From Plakobranchus ocellatus (lineage: Eukaryota; Mollusca; Gastropoda; Plakobranchidae), in contig BLXT01004662.1 in assembly GCA_019648995.1 (NCBI GenBank), positions 105,414 to 126,423 of the forward strand: a stretch of 21,010 nt of DNA, given 5' to 3'. Position numbers and translations under genes: made by a program. A model generated the notes under the pieces. The model was not told the DNA's origin and did not search any database. It saw nothing but the letters and a program-made list of their open reading frames with translations. Below, piece by piece: positions 12,001 to 20,061 of this stretch. The number at the start of each line of letters is the position of its first letter. Position 1 is the stretch's first letter.

Positions 12001-13890
12001 TTTAATTTAACGAAAACATAGGCAAATGTAAGAGAAAACGACTTTCAAATAAGTTTTGCAATAGCAATTTGTCACAAGTTGAATAAATTTGCCAAGGAAA
12101 TAATGGCCAACACGTGTATTTTTGCACATTTCATCATTTTTCATGTCCAGCCTATAATGTCTAACGTGCCTTTGTCTCCACATTCTACCTGCTTTACTCT
12201 TTCGCATATTCATCTTTATTACTTCTTTAGAGGCATCAGTCTATTTCACAATCTTTATTGCTTTTTAAATTAATCTCTCGCCTCCTCCCTGAAACGTATC
12301 CTAAGTAAAATTTCTATGGACCATCGAGCCTCACCCAAATAAAAGCATTTTCTTGAATGGTTTACTTTCATAGCGTTAAAGAATTAATTTTCATCAATGT
12401 GCTTCATATATCAACTGAAAATTTGCTTTTTTCTTTCATTTTGTCAACTTGAGGATAAACGAGTTTCTTGTAATTCCAGATTGGGGGTGGGTGTGGGGTA
12501 TTTTTAAAAACAAAATCCAAACTACCATAAAATTTCGAGCTTTTTATTAAATAACATATATCTGTAGAAACTGATTTTAAAAAAATCTCATGAGTTCAGA
12601 ATAAAACCTATCAACTACTGGAATTCTGTATAGAGAATGATTACTTCTTACATACCATCATTTCTCATTTCGTATGGTTATCACTGCAGGGTGGAGGGTG
12701 AATCTAACGCAGTCATGTTATGAACGAAATTATATTCTCTTCCAATAACCACAGAGACCCCTGCTTGGATACTCGGTAATTTTATGAATCTAAAGCTACC
12801 CTAAGGAAGCAAATACACCTTCATTATCCACCCTCACAGTACATCATTTACTGTAAAGAATGATACTCTCCTTTAGTTAGACTAGATATAAGTATTTAGA
12901 TAAAAGATAATAGCTCGACCCGCTGCTCGATCCCAACTACAATAATATTTATTGTCTTGAGTGATACCGATTTCTTCCTCTTAACAAAATAACTTATCGA
13001 TGCCTCGACTAAGGTATATAATTGTTAATGTCAACTAACGATGGGTGTGTAGATGCTTCAGCATACCGGAATCTATCAGCCCGTACGCCCAATGTAGAGC
13101 AGCTCTAAACTGTCTATCCAGAGTTGTATTGTTCCAGTTCATACTTAGTCCCTATTTTCTAGGTTTTAGTGCTAGTTTAAGTATACCCTGATGCTGATTT
13201 GCCTTTGCCTGATAAACTTTTACCGGAACCCGCAACTAAATACACTAGATTCTGAAATCAGCAAATGAATAATCTTAATTTGCATTTTTGCACTTCATAG
13301 TGGTGTAACATTTTGAGTCATCCTAGGTACCTGTCTCCACATACTTAGTCTAAACATCTCTGGGCAGCCGCAGATAAAACAAGGGCATATTTTGTGCATG
13401 TTAAGTTTGAAGATGAGGAAGAAAATAAGTGATAGAGGACGTTTTTTTTTTTTTTCAAATTAATAATAGTTCGTGTTTTTATTGGTGTAATTTTATCGGC
13501 ATAGCAATACCAGTTCTCAGGGTTTGTTCGTTGTTAATGAAAATAACAATAGCTGCATCCGCATGTTAGTATTAGAACAGTTTATCACTTATTCTTACAA
13601 AAACATAGTTCGACCAATAATTGTATTCGGTCTCACACTGTTCAGGAAATTATTTTTAATCAATTTAAACAATAAACAGTTCGACTAAAAATCTCAAAGA
13701 CAGCACACAAATGTAGAATAATCTGTTCCTCCATGTAAGTTAAAAAAACAATGACATCTGCTTGAATTTTGAAATTATCTTCAATTATCTTCATTCTCAA
13801 GTGGATGTTAAAATTTAAAAAGTCCTCTGCTCATCTTAATGGGTGATAGAAAGACATTCTTATAAAACTTCGCAGTTAAATGCGTATATT

Positions 13891-13948
<58 letters not shown>

Positions 13949-14371
13949 TCGGGCGAAATGCCAGTTGCTGTAAGCTTACCCCTCTGTCCCCCAGATTCTT
14001 CACACTGCAGGGCAGGACAGCCAGACTGTTCGTTTGGACAACAACAATTGGCTGGACAAACACAAACTCTGGAGTAGGACCAGCCTTTCCCTTTGGTGTT
14101 CGCTCTTCATCAGTGTTGCTGGACTTCAACAAAGGTAGCGCCTGTGCTTTGAAGTTCGGTATATCCATTTTACTAGGAAAAAATGACCAAGAGTTATCCG
14201 TGCGAGTTTCAATTCGACTGTTTTGCTGACGGTTGCGCAATCTATCGCTCTTGGCGATTGTGGGTGTGTCATGTAATCTATGGGCGTGGTCTTTGGAAGA
14301 GGTGACGTCTTGAATTTTAGCCTTTCTAGTTGCACCAGTTCTTTTCAAACGCCAGAGGCTCTTTGACAAAC
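716..14371 (-). CDS. Two-Ig-domain cell-surface recognition protein, Dpr/zig-8-like (7 exons, 5' end incomplete)
   Basis: This is a spliced gene read on the minus strand: join 14371-13980, 6392-6173, 5539-5450, 5169-5007, 3637-3504, 2508-2461, 894-716. The exons total 1226 nt, or about 407 residues plus stop. Every junction preserves frame (phases 0,1,1,2,1,1), which is hard to obtain by chance over seven exons. Order in the protein: basic N-terminal region (about residues 1-95), Ig V-type domain (about 96-203), basic linker, Ig domain 2 (about 240-330), short stalk, hydrophobic C-terminus. Both Ig domains show the two cysteines, the core tryptophan and the D-x-G-x-Y-x-C motif. The Ig1 motifs W-D-L-L-I-K and Y-E-C-Q-V match what is known of Dpr/zig-8 proteins. 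In flies these pair with DIP partners for synaptic specificity; in nematodes they maintain axon position. A neuronal surface role here is inference. A lachesin/DIP-type protein is the main alternative, but those usually have three Ig domains. The start codon and signal peptide are not confirmed. Confidence 0.9.
895..2460 (-). other. Intron 6 (1566 bp)
   Basis: Bounded by GTAAGTA (donor at 2460) and the CTTTTCAG acceptor at 895. AT-rich, with frequent stops in all frames. I see no repeat array, no other exon and no RNA gene in it. Confidence 0.75.
2461..2508 (-). CDS. Exon 6: 48-nt stalk microexon
   Basis: The acceptor ATGATATTTCAG precedes 2508 and the donor TTACT|GTAAGTA follows 2461. It is 48 nt, phase 1 on both sides, giving 15 residues plus split codons, mostly polar (T, S, G, E, Q, D, R) and ending T-Y-Y. 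Joined to exon 5, the split codon becomes AAT and creates N-T-T, an N-glycosylation sequon that exists only when exons 5 and 6 are spliced together. The position right after Ig2 and before the hydrophobic exon fits a membrane-proximal stalk. Being short, it rests on splice-site quality and double phase compatibility rather than on homology. Confidence 0.75.
2509..3503 (-). other. Intron 5 (995 bp)
   Basis: Bounded by the GTAAGT after exon 5 and the TTTCAG before exon 6. It contains a 94-codon open frame on the opposite strand (2795-3079) with no recognisable motif, which I regard as chance. Confidence 0.75.
3504..3637 (-). CDS. Exon 5: second half of Ig domain 2
   Basis: The acceptor ACTTTCTAG precedes 3637 and the donor CCAA|GTAAGT follows 3504; phase 2 in, phase 1 out. 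It encodes 44 residues, with an E-R-E-E-E-K segment, then L-Y-V-N-E-L-Y-I-D-K and D-S-G-E-Y-H-C-R-L. The last motif is the canonical F-strand motif with the second disulfide cysteine. It ends with the G strand and a V-L-P that closes the domain. If the intron were retained, the frame would run about 22 more residues to a TAG, giving a form without the hydrophobic tail; nothing in the sequence shows that this is used. Confidence 0.95.
3638..5006 (-). other. Intron 4 (1369 bp), splitting Ig domain 2
   Basis: A phase 2 intron between GTAAGC and TTTCTAG. AT-rich without tandem arrays. Short + strand open frames (3667-3948, 4567-4788) are K/F/I-rich with no motif and look random. Confidence 0.9.
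5007..5169 (-). CDS. Exon 4: first half of Ig domain 2
   Basis: The acceptor GTTTATTCACAG precedes 5169 and the donor ACTAG|GTAAGC follows 5007; phase 1 in, phase 2 out. It encodes 53 residues. I-T-A-G-K-S-I-Q-L-V-C carries the first disulfide cysteine of the domain, and V-T-W-F-K-D-G carries the core tryptophan in the W-F/Y-K-D/N-G form typical of I-set/C2 Ig domains. A serine-rich insert separates the B and C strands. The reading frame joins exon 5 through a split AG|A arginine codon, a common position for an intron within Ig2. Confidence 0.95.
5170..5449 (-). other. Intron 3 (280 bp)
   Basis: The shortest intron, phase 1, between exon 3 (linker) and exon 4 (start of Ig2). Nothing else is visible in it. 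Confidence 0.85.
5450..5539 (-). CDS. Exon 3: basic linker between the Ig domains
   Basis: The acceptor is GAAATTCTAG before 5539 and the donor GCTG|GTAAGT after 5450. The exon is 90 nt, phase 1 on both sides, so it can be included or skipped without a frame change. It gives 29 residues plus two split codons (both completing GAT/GAC, Asp). About ten residues are Lys or Arg and none is Cys, so it is not part of an Ig fold. It lies between the G strand of Ig1 and the A strand of Ig2, where related proteins usually have only a few residues. A long, basic, frame-neutral linker suggests an optional cassette that changes hinge length and charge; that is inference. Confidence rests on both splice sites and both phases fitting. 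Confidence 0.85.
5696..5738. repeat. (TCC)n pyrimidine tract
   Basis: Imperfect TCC/TTC repeat directly abutting the dispersed element at 5744. A second pyrimidine run (5819-5848) follows that element, so the element may have inserted within one longer tract. Confidence 0.85.
5744..5822 (+). mobile_element. Dispersed short element, copy 1 (SINE/LINE-tail-like fragment)
   Basis: This 79-bp stretch closely matches 19292-19372: both contain GCCTGAGATCACCTTG followed by TGTGGACTGGCTATA and an A/C-rich end (CCAAATCCAAACCC). Two diverged copies 13.5 kb apart indicate an interspersed repeat. No coding capacity or complete pol III promoter is visible, so it is a SINE part, a LINE 3' end or another short element. 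It is antisense to the Ig gene, inside intron 2. Confidence 0.7.
5861..5909. repeat. Compound trinucleotide microsatellite (CAT)n-(CGT)n
   Basis: About eleven CAT units switch directly to five CGT units, followed by decayed CAT repeats to about 5965. It lies in intron 2, about 260 bp from the exon 2 donor. The poly-I/V and poly-M open frames across it are artefacts. Confidence 0.95.
6173..6392 (-). CDS. Exon 2: second half of Ig domain 1
   Basis: The acceptor TTTTCTCTGATTACAG precedes 6392 and the donor GAAG|GTATGC follows 6173; it enters in phase 0 and exits in phase 1. It encodes 73 residues and starts with V-V-W, the core tryptophan of the domain. Next comes a W-R-N-L-S segment holding an N-glycosylation sequon (N-L-S), then W-D-L-L-I-K, and D-A-G-M-Y-E-C-Q-V with the second disulfide cysteine, and the final G strand. 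The W-x-L-x-I-K plus Y-E-C-Q-V combination is the strongest family clue, matching Dpr and zig-8 proteins. In those proteins this domain provides the partner-binding face; the same role here is inference. Its other half lies 7.6 kb away. Confidence 0.96.
6761..6897. repeat. 40-bp minisatellite, about 3.4 copies
   Basis: The unit holds AGAGAAACAGAACTAGACAC and recurs at exactly 40 bp (units from 6761, 6801, 6841, partial from 6881). Copies differ at only a few bases (ATGAGATTTAC in the first, AAGATATTT in the last). Confidence 0.97.
7827..7874. repeat. (GA)n microsatellite
   Basis: About 20 GA units with one GAAA interruption, embedded in a longer purine-rich region (7320-7940). On the gene's strand it reads (TC)n. 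Confidence 0.95.
8238..8310. repeat. (GA)n microsatellite
   Basis: A pure GA core (8252-8284) with interrupted GAGAAAG/GGGAGAAAGC flanks. The K/R/E-rich open frame over it is an artefact. Confidence 0.95.
8936..9066. repeat. Compound trinucleotide array (GTA)n/(GCA)n/(GTA)n/(GTT)n
   Basis: GTA units give way to GCA (8958-8985), then to about 24 uninterrupted GTA units, then GTT. The resulting poly-V (+) and poly-T (-) open frames of 89 and 136 codons are repeat translations lacking splice or domain support. Confidence 0.97.
9483..9510. repeat. (CA)n microsatellite
   Basis: About nine CA units, then ATATATACACGC. Confidence 0.9.
9556..9640 (+). repeat. tRNA-like (B-box-containing) fragment, possible SINE remnant
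   Basis: GAATTCGAATCCC (9608-9620) resembles the pol III B box GGTTCGAATCC, and TAGATTCAGCCGG about 45 bp upstream weakly resembles an A box. The spacing suits a tRNA-derived head, but I cannot fold a proper cloverleaf, so this is not called a tRNA gene. No second copy is seen in the window. Confidence 0.25.
9880..10800. other. Less AT-rich block without an assigned feature
   Basis: This part of intron 1 has more G+C and more CpG than its surroundings, with few simple repeats. The longest open frame (9832-10035, minus) has no recognisable motif. An old transposon remnant is possible but I cannot name one. Confidence 0.3.
11424..11525. other. Cluster of three hairpins
   Basis: Three successive perfect inverted repeats: TGGCAGTCT/AGACTGCCA (9-bp stem, 14-nt loop), AGCCTGT/ACAGGCT (7 bp, 14 nt) and AAGTGT/ACACTT (6 bp, 13 nt). 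They sit in a short less AT-rich island (11390-11560). Each alone is expected by chance somewhere in 21 kb; the tandem order and similar loop sizes make the cluster worth noting. Confidence 0.4.
13894..13945. repeat. (TA)n microsatellite beside an exon
   Basis: 52 bp of pure alternating TA, starting 33 bp inside intron 1 from the exon 1 donor. The sequence is self-complementary and can form a hairpin in the transcript. Confidence 0.97.
13980..14371 (-). CDS. Exon 1 (as numbered here): basic N-terminal region and first half of Ig domain 1
   Basis: The acceptor is ...ATCTCTAAG at 14373-14372, after a T-rich tract. An in-frame TAA sits right at the acceptor, so the exon cannot extend further upstream and must be entered by splicing, with one base of the first codon supplied by the previous exon. 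The donor is GGG|GTAAGC after 13980, phase 0. It encodes 130 residues. The first 90 or so are rich in R, K, S, T and N with no recognisable fold and include R-L-K-R near the start, a furin-type cleavage consensus. The last 35 form the A to B strands of a V-type Ig domain, including L-P-C with the first disulfide cysteine and K-N-L-G-D-R, a motif typical of Dpr-family Ig1. The domain is completed by the exon at 6392. No methionine lies near its beginning, so the initiator is further upstream. Confidence 0.88.
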
Positions 14372-14866
14372 CTTAGAGATAATCATAAAAAGAAAGAATC
14401 ATTAGTGCGAAATAATTTTAAATGGTGAATATTATTATAGAATACAAAGTAATCAATATGGCACCGGTATCTTACTACCACTATGCGATTGAGGTGAATG
14501 AGAAGTTTAGTCTAATTCAGTTTTTACTACTTTTGGGTAATATTCAATTTCTGATGGGGATTTCAATCAGTGTGTAATTTTTCCACGTTCTCAAAAACCA
14601 CAAAAAGTGCAAGGTTGAGTGTAGCTAGGTTTGAATTTGATAAATATCCAATTCTCATTCTTCAGAAGAACAAAAAGGGGCTTCACGCTTCTACTTTCAT
14701 TATTCGTTATGTTTCTGCTATATAATGTAATAAATTATGCCAAGAAATGGTTTCAGAGAACTGGACTTTTTTTTGTTTCTATATTATTATCAAGTTTAGA
14801 TTATGTTCCGTGGTACAATTTTAATAGATAGATGGCTGGATACAGAGAAGGAAACAAAGGCAAGCT

Positions 14867-14925
14867 AATAGATAAGTTAGATAGATAGATATGTAGATAG
14901 ATAGGTAGATAGGTAGATAGATAGG

Positions 14926-14980
<55 letters not shown>

Positions 14981-15010
14981 ACAGATAGATAGAGAGATAG
15001 ATAGAGAGAC

Positions 15011-15053
<43 letters not shown>

Positions 15054-15066
15054 GAGATAGATAGAG

Positions 15067-15132
<66 letters not shown>

Positions 15133-15165
15133 ATAGATAAATAGAGAGATAGATAGATAAATAGA
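14867..15165. repeat. Long (GATA)n array with GAGA variants
   Basis: About 300 bp of GATA units interrupted by GGTA, GAGA, GACA and AATA variants, some in a recurring higher-order pattern (GATAGAGAGATAGATAGAGAG at 14989 and again at 15049). Confidence 0.96.
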
Positions 15166-15572
15166 CAGAAAAAGAGAAGGACTATATTACTTGTATATTA
15201 TTTTTAAATTCAGATTATCGCTAGAAATAATTTTTAAAAATAGATAGAGGAAAACAAAAGCAGCTAATAAGTCGATTCATGAATATATAGATCTATGGTA
15301 CGAAATAGATAGCTAATTACATCTAAGTCATAAAAATAAATGAGCTGTGGATCGATAAAAGTTCCAGCGTTTGGTAAGATAAGGAGACTGTGAAAAATAT
15401 AAGGCGAATTCACACAAAGGGAATAAATAAACACAGCAGAAAGAAAATTAGAAATATTTAAAATGCATAAAAGTAAGAGGTGAAAAGGCTGAAAGATAAG
15501 AAATATATATAAAGTCGGACCTTTGCGAAGTGGTTTACAATTGAAATTAATGCCCAGCAGTTAAAACGGTGG

Positions 15573-15598
15573 GTTTTTGTTTTTGTTTTTGTTTTTTT
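15573..15598. repeat. (GTTTTT)n short tandem repeat
   Basis: Four imperfect GTTTTT units. Confidence 0.85.
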
Positions 15599-16490
15599 TA
15601 CAAAACATGGTTTGCAATGCACGTTGTTAAATTTGTCCATAGTCATTTTGCATTTTAAAAAAATTATACATTTTAGAAAGCATATTATTTGTATGGCTGC
15701 TCAAAAAATGCAGACAAAGAGACAACAAATGGCATGGAAATTGAAAAACTCATTGAAAATGTATAGATATAAATACATGGTCTCTTGTTCCACATGCTTC
15801 TCTTCCACCACAAGTAAAATACTACTATTCCACTGGCAAGCTTTAGAAACTCCAGGAATAGACATTTAAAGTAGAACAACATCAGTGATTTATTTCACCA
15901 GCCTGAGGCCTCAATAATCGACTTGTCTTCTTCCTTAAATCTAGCAAATATTGACAGCGTCAAACGTTTGCTGCGTCTCCTGGCCTGCCGGGAAAGACAA
16001 AAATCAACTTGAAACCCAGGAGCAAACGTGAGGGGTGAGTGTGAAATGAACCTGTCAACTGACATATCGTTGAAACCATCGATTGAGTATACACCCGAAC
16101 GCCGATGCAAATGTCCAATTACGAATTTCGATAAGCTGTAGTAAACGAAATAACGAGGAAAAGTCTAAAATGTAGGAATCACGTTGTACAATTTCAATGA
16201 GGACTGGTATTCCTACCAACTTGCCGTGGATGGAATTAAGCCATATTTCCCTATGTCTCTCTAGGTATACGTGGCTCTGATATCTATTAATCAATATGTC
16301 TGTTTGTCTGTCTTTCTATCAATTTATTTATCCATCACTAAGTGAGACATTTGTAAAATTTGCTCTTATACAGTCTGAATAAGACTATTTACCTGTTTCT
16401 ACGTGCTTTTGATATCTATCAATATCTATCTATCTATCCAATCATATATCGATCTTTGTATGTGTATACATATATATGTAGTGTGTGAGT

Positions 16491-16508
16491 ATGTGTGTGT
16501 GTGTGTGT
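16491..16508. repeat. (GT)n microsatellite
   Basis: Nine GT-type units after a mixed GTGTGTGAGTAT stretch. Confidence 0.8.
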
Positions 16509-16628
16509 CAATACGCCGTTCCATATGTGCCTATCTCAACACACATAGTTTTATGACTCGCGTGTATTAGTTGTGCTTTTACACATCCTTCTTTGTTAGA
16601 TCCAAAAAAAGTATTTTTTTATCTATTT

Positions 16629-16641
16629 CCCCCCCCCCCCC
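16629..16641. repeat. C homopolymer (13 bp)
   Basis: Thirteen consecutive C, the only C/G homopolymer of this size in an AT-rich window. Length is likely to vary or be miscalled in sequencing. Confidence 0.9.
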
Positions 16642-17705
16642 AACTCTGATGCTACCAGAAAGATCAACTTATTTCTTTTCGCAAAACTAGTGCAAAATCA
16701 TGAAGTGAATAGTATTCCTCATATTCTAGCTCCTGAATCTCGTATGTTTCCTGCGCTGCAAGCGCGTTCAAAGTCGCAGGCAAAAAAAAGAAAAAAATAA
16801 ACATTTTGGACGTGCATTTTTGCATAAGTTTCTACCTGTCATTTTGAGTGTAACACTCCACTGCATTGAATGAAAAACACAAATTGATTGCGATTGATTT
16901 GCCCACATAGCTCGGTCCATTCTCAACGACTGTTTTGAAATTATAAGCTATAAGGAGTATTATTTTTTGGCAAAATCTGATTTTGTAGCTTAGCAAACAT
17001 TTTTAAGGGCAAATTATTCAGAACACTATGGCAGTTGCGGACCATGAAATCATGTAAAGAGCAAACAATTTGGTGAATATTATCGATAAAATATTGTAAC
17101 CTTCACGGGTATTGAAAATAATCTTACAAAATAAAAGATCACTAAAAAAAAAATTAACTAAGAAGATTACCTGAAAGAAGAGGATCGTGATAGAAAAACG
17201 CTTTTAGGAAGAGATTTCTAAAGAGGTTATTGAATAGACAAGGTCTTCAGCCTGTAGGTCTAATCTGTTTTCTTATTTGTATACAAATTGTTCACAGTGT
17301 CTTAAACTCGAGATGGAAAAGCACACTATTTTGTCTACAGTTTGCTATTTTCTCTACACTCCAGACACAAAGGCAGACAATTATAACACCGTGAAGAACC
17401 TGTAAAGCGAGAGTAAAGCTCTTACAAAAAAAATAGTTGATGCTAAGCGGTAGTGTTGTTTCCCCGGGTTTAAATGAAAATCAGCAAGGAAGTCAATAAA
17501 GGAATTAGGTGGCTTAAGACGGTATCTACCTATCATTCTATTAAGATGGGGACATAAGGGCTGCAGGGGAAGAAAATTATAAACACAAGAGGCTGACAAA
17601 AGAAAGGATCAAACAGATAACAAAAGGCAACTAAGAGAGTCGATTAATCACACGGCAAAATACTGAGACAGCAAGCCAAATTAAAATATAGTCAAAGATT
17701 GATGA

Positions 17706-17791
17706 ATGGATGGATGGATTTATTTATTTGAAGATGGACGGGTGGATGGACGGCTGGATGGATTGACAGATAAATAGATAGATAATTAGAC

Positions 17792-17830
<39 letters not shown>

Positions 17831-17836
17831 AAGATG

Positions 17837-17917
<81 letters not shown>
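17706..17917. repeat. (TGGA)n then (GATA)n array
   Basis: A decayed TGGA/CGGA segment (17706-17765) leads into about 150 bp of GATA units with one GAAAGATGGATA interruption. The Y-L-S-I repeat frame on the minus strand is an artefact. Confidence 0.96.
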
Positions 17918-18629
17918 GCATTAAAATAAGCAGAACGAACGGACAGTGTAAATTAAGACACAATTCGAGCTGAATTCATCACGTAACTCTATCTATTGTT
18001 AATAATGTCTTTCAGCCATATTGTGTAAATTCAATAGGACTCAAATAACATACTGTGGACCTTAAGTCAATAAAGTTAGAGGAAATGTCGAAGATTCACT
18101 ATTGCACAGCTGACGCCTCGAACAGAAAATGTGAAAGGGAGAGCTCTCAGTATTCATGTGATATGCTTTAAAAGAACTTCCTTAGATAATAGAAGTGAAG
18201 CTTTCGAAATATTTTCAAGAATTGTTTTTATGCAAACGTGAATCAACTTGTCGAAAATATCAGACAGTCTGAATGCTATTGGGTTCGATCCAAGGACTAG
18301 TTATCCAGTCATACTTATCAAAACTACTTTATATTGGATTTGTCATGGGTGTACATAATCCATCATTGTTTGTATCGGACCGTTTTAAGCTATCTGAAAA
18401 TCCATTTTAAGCAACACCGCAAAAACAAGCGTCGATATTCAATTTCAGCTGTTTGGCTAATTTGCTTTATAATATTTTTTTTATTGAAAAAAAATAACTA
18501 CTAATTTCAGCACTGAATGTGTAGACACATAAAAAAAGTAGAGAATAAACATTATTTTGCAGCTATCCCCTTCCCATCACCTATGAAATTCCTTTCTACA
18601 TCTTTAGATATTTCATCCCTCCTAGTCTT

Positions 18630-18631
<2 letters not shown>

Positions 18632-18675
<44 letters not shown>
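18632..18675. repeat. (CT)n microsatellite
   Basis: About 22 uninterrupted CT units within a pyrimidine-rich region (18570-18830). Confidence 0.96.
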
Positions 18676-18680
<5 letters not shown>

Positions 18681-19264
18681 CTACTCCCTTGTCTACTTTG
18701 TTTCTTTTTCTGACTGTTCCATCCATCTATCACTTTCTTATTTTTCTATTTTTCCCAATCATTGTCCTCTCTATCCATATGACAACAAATCTTACACTTT
18801 TTCCCCTCCTTCCTTTTCCAGCCCAACCCCGCTATCTGAGTAGAAACCAATGAACAAGCTGATCTACGCTAGTGCTAATCATAAACAATGCAATAATAAA
18901 TTTTAGTCTGCAGCGACACTTTATAATGGTATGCAATGTGTATTTCCAATATTATGTTGTAAAGAAAATCCCATGACGATCTAATAAACTATGTTATATC
19001 AATGCCTCGTAGAAAAAAAATTGATTGCATAAACAAACCTACAACATACATCCTGTCCTCTACTCACTTTTTGAAAATCATTTTTTTTTCATTTTTTTTT
19101 TTCCAAAGTATTAAGAATAAACTGAATATTCGTGGATCTAAATGTAGTTTTTCAGTTAACATTTGGTGACAAGTGCATACTTTAGTTCTACACTTTTAGT
19201 ATCTTCAATGTTGTTTTCAGAGTGTACAGTTCATCTTGGCAATACAATAATTATGTTGAGGCTT

Positions 19265-19386
19265 TTCGTCGCTGGGCCGAGCCCCGCCATCGGCGCCCCG
19301 GCCTGACGGAGGGCCTAAAAGCCTGAGATCACCTTGATGTGGACTGGCTATATACAAAAATCCAAAAACCCAATTCGTCGCTGGGC
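19265..19386 (+). mobile_element. Short element copy 2 with 13-bp flanking direct repeats
   Basis: The 13-mer TTCGTCGCTGGGC occurs at 19265-19277 and 19374-19386, flanking 96 bp. The right part of that insert matches the copy at 5744-5822 (GCCTGAGATCACCTTG, TGTGGACTGGCTATA, A/C-rich end). The left part is GC-rich (CCCCGCCATCGGCGCCCCGG). The direct repeats have the size and position of a target-site duplication made by LINE-type retrotransposition, so this looks like an inserted SINE or 5'-truncated LINE end. The family is not identified. Confidence 0.72.
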
Positions 19387-19899
19387 TGACAAAATGGCAA
19401 AGATAATCTTGGGTCTTTTTACGATATCAAGGACAATTTGAAGTTTTTGTTCTCTTTTGGATAAGTATTTTAATTTTATTGATGCGCATTTTAAGGATAT
19501 TTGGATGAGCGCATTTCAAATAACTAAATGAAGATCATCTGATAGCTTTAAGACTCAGACATGCAAAGATCCTCAAAGCGCTTTTTGGCACAAGTAAGAA
19601 TATGCCATTATGTCCGCCCATAGACGAGTTTACCCAGCTAGCAATCAAGTTCTATTTTATTCATGGCAAAACTATAACTTTTTACTCAAACAACGTAAAT
19701 GTAAAATGATATAATCATTTTATATATAATAAGATAAAGTTTGCCCACCTCTGTACGCTGCAGATTTTTTGTGTAGAAACTGCAACTTTCAAATTGACAG
19801 GTACTTTTACATTATCTCAAAAAAGCCCGAAAAAAATGTTAAAACTTACTTTTGAAAAAATTTCCACCGTTTTTCAGCAGATTTCCTGAATCTTAGCAA

Positions 19900-19900
<1 letters not shown>

Positions 19901-19973
<73 letters not shown>

Positions 19974-20061
19974 ACTCTCTCTCTCTTTCTCTCCCTCTCT
20001 TTCCATGCATATGTATGAATATATATATATATATATATATCTTTCGCTCCCTCTCTCTCTC
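19901..20061. repeat. Compound (CT)n-(AT)n-(CT)n microsatellite
   Basis: A long CT tract (19912-19968), interrupted CT to 20001, an AT run (20019-20040) and a second CT tract (20050-20061). Confidence 0.95.

Larger units (their letters stand above)
6393..13979 (-). other. Intron 1 (7587 bp), splitting Ig domain 1
   Basis: A phase 0 intron between L-G-D-R-G (exon 1) and V-V-W (exon 2). Contents on the + strand: purine-rich sequence 6480-6760, a 40-bp minisatellite, GA tracts (7827, 8238, and degenerate at 10800-10980), a GTA/GCA array, a CA tract, a tRNA-like fragment near 9600, a less AT-rich unassigned block 9880-10800, hairpins at 11424-11525, ordinary AT-rich DNA 11600-13890, and (TA)n next to the donor. 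I found no nested gene. Confidence 0.9.

Noticed and set aside
15895-16294. Two overlapping minus-strand frames (71 and 79 codons)
   Set aside because: Different frames, no motif, no convincing splice sites of the required phase; could be a decayed repeat but nothing supports it.
16832-16850. ATGACAG|GTAGAA on the minus strand as a tiny phase-1 first exon
   Set aside because: It would give only Met-Thr before exon 1 and no signal peptide; a weak donor and very likely chance.
17724-17963. Tyr-Leu-Ser-Ile repeat protein
   Set aside because: Reading of the (GATA)n array.
19048-19075. Minus-strand GTGAGT donor after ATG-ATT-TTC-AAA as a first exon
   Set aside because: Only four codons with no hydrophobic segment, and the phase (AA|GT, phase 2) does not match exon 1.
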